Assembly: GCA_964404165.1 (NCBI GenBank)
Contig: CAYOIZ010000007.1
Span: 62,001-126,000, forward strand
Reading direction: 5' to 3'
DNA: 64,000 nucleotides
DNA from: DASYLJ01 sp964404165
GTDB lineage: Bacteria; Desulfobacterota; Binatia; DP-6
Numbering within the stretch: position 1 is the first letter of the stretch; each line of letters begins with the position of its first letter. This document shows positions 63,910-64,000 of the stretch, piece after piece. The notes below the pieces were generated by a model. The model saw only the letters and a program-made list of their open reading frames with translations, had not been told where the DNA came from and did not search any database. The translations under genes and the position numbers were made by a program.

Positions 63910-64000
63910 ATGCAGACGACGCGCGTAGGGAACATCGACCTCGCCTGGTACGAACGCGGCAGTGGCCGCCCGGTCCTCTGCATCATGGGGCTCGGCGGAC
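63910..64000 (+). CDS. Alpha/beta hydrolase (N-terminal part only)
   Basis: Thirty codons are visible from ATG 63910 to the window end: VGNIDLAWYERGSGRPVLCI followed by MGLGG. The Y-x-x-x-G-x-G-x-P-V-L-x-I-x-G pattern is the start of an alpha/beta hydrolase fold (HG-oxyanion region). Nothing can be said of the active site because the rest lies outside. Confidence 0.7.
   Translation, partial: MQTTRVGNIDLAWYERGSGRPVLCIMGLGG

Noticed and set aside
62442..63986. 514-codon minus-strand open frame
   Set aside because: Covers the lactonase homologue and ThiD out of frame; Arg-rich with no motif.

Overview
The window is about 64 kb of very GC-rich, gene-dense DNA from a Gram-negative bacterium: it encodes outer-membrane machinery (TamA/TamB-like pair, a Wza-type export lipoprotein) and many predicted secreted proteins. 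The mix of very long secreted proteins with Cys-rich DGNxCxG repeats, DUF35/thiolase and CaiB CoA-transferase genes, an amidohydrolase and a carotenoid oxygenase suggests an uncultured deltaproteobacterium-like lineage, plausibly Binatota or relatives. This placement is an inference from gene content; no rRNA or marker phylogeny is available here. No tRNA, rRNA, CRISPR array or insertion sequence was recognised.

Layout. (1) 1-12362, minus strand: one compact exopolysaccharide operon of at least ten genes (SLBB export lipoprotein, Wzz, CpsD-like ATPase, polymerase/ligase, GT4, deacetylase, GT2, deacetylase, amidotransferase, then a sugar transferase fused to a polymerase-like membrane domain running off the left edge). 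(2) 12363-15976: a regulatory block with a sigma54-type response regulator, a degenerate histidine kinase and a small protein gene. (3) 15977-17692: HU, a PEGA lipoprotein and a small secreted protein. (4) 17989-29562, minus: a beta-helix protein and three beta-propeller proteins with Cys-rich repeats. (5) 30026-36458: thiolase, a giant beta-helix protein on the minus strand, a DUF35/thiolase-like pair and a YdcF-like protein. (6) 36455-37442, minus: GrxD/BolA and a prepilin. (7) 37615-44844, plus: three secreted beta-helix proteins, two with Cys-rich repeats. (8) 44970-56698: catabolic and lipid-related enzymes (amidohydrolase, SDR, two CaiB transferases, patatin, pyrophosphatase, carotenoid oxygenase with its TetR regulator, citrate synthase) plus an orphan histidine kinase. 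(9) 56800-64000: TamA/TamB, a 6-phosphogluconolactonase homologue, ThiD and the start of an alpha/beta hydrolase.

How it may work together. Six close matches to the sigma54 (-24/-12) promoter (GG, ten bases, GC) lie in front of the polysaccharide operon, the small protein, two beta-propeller genes, the prepilin and a beta-helix gene. A sigma54 activator with an intact GAFTGA motif is encoded in the middle. I infer a surface-matrix regulon that co-controls polysaccharide, pilin and large Cys-rich secreted proteins. Five of the secreted proteins end in the same kind of Lys/Arg-rich helical C-terminal domain, which I do not recognise as a described family and which could be a sorting or anchoring signal.
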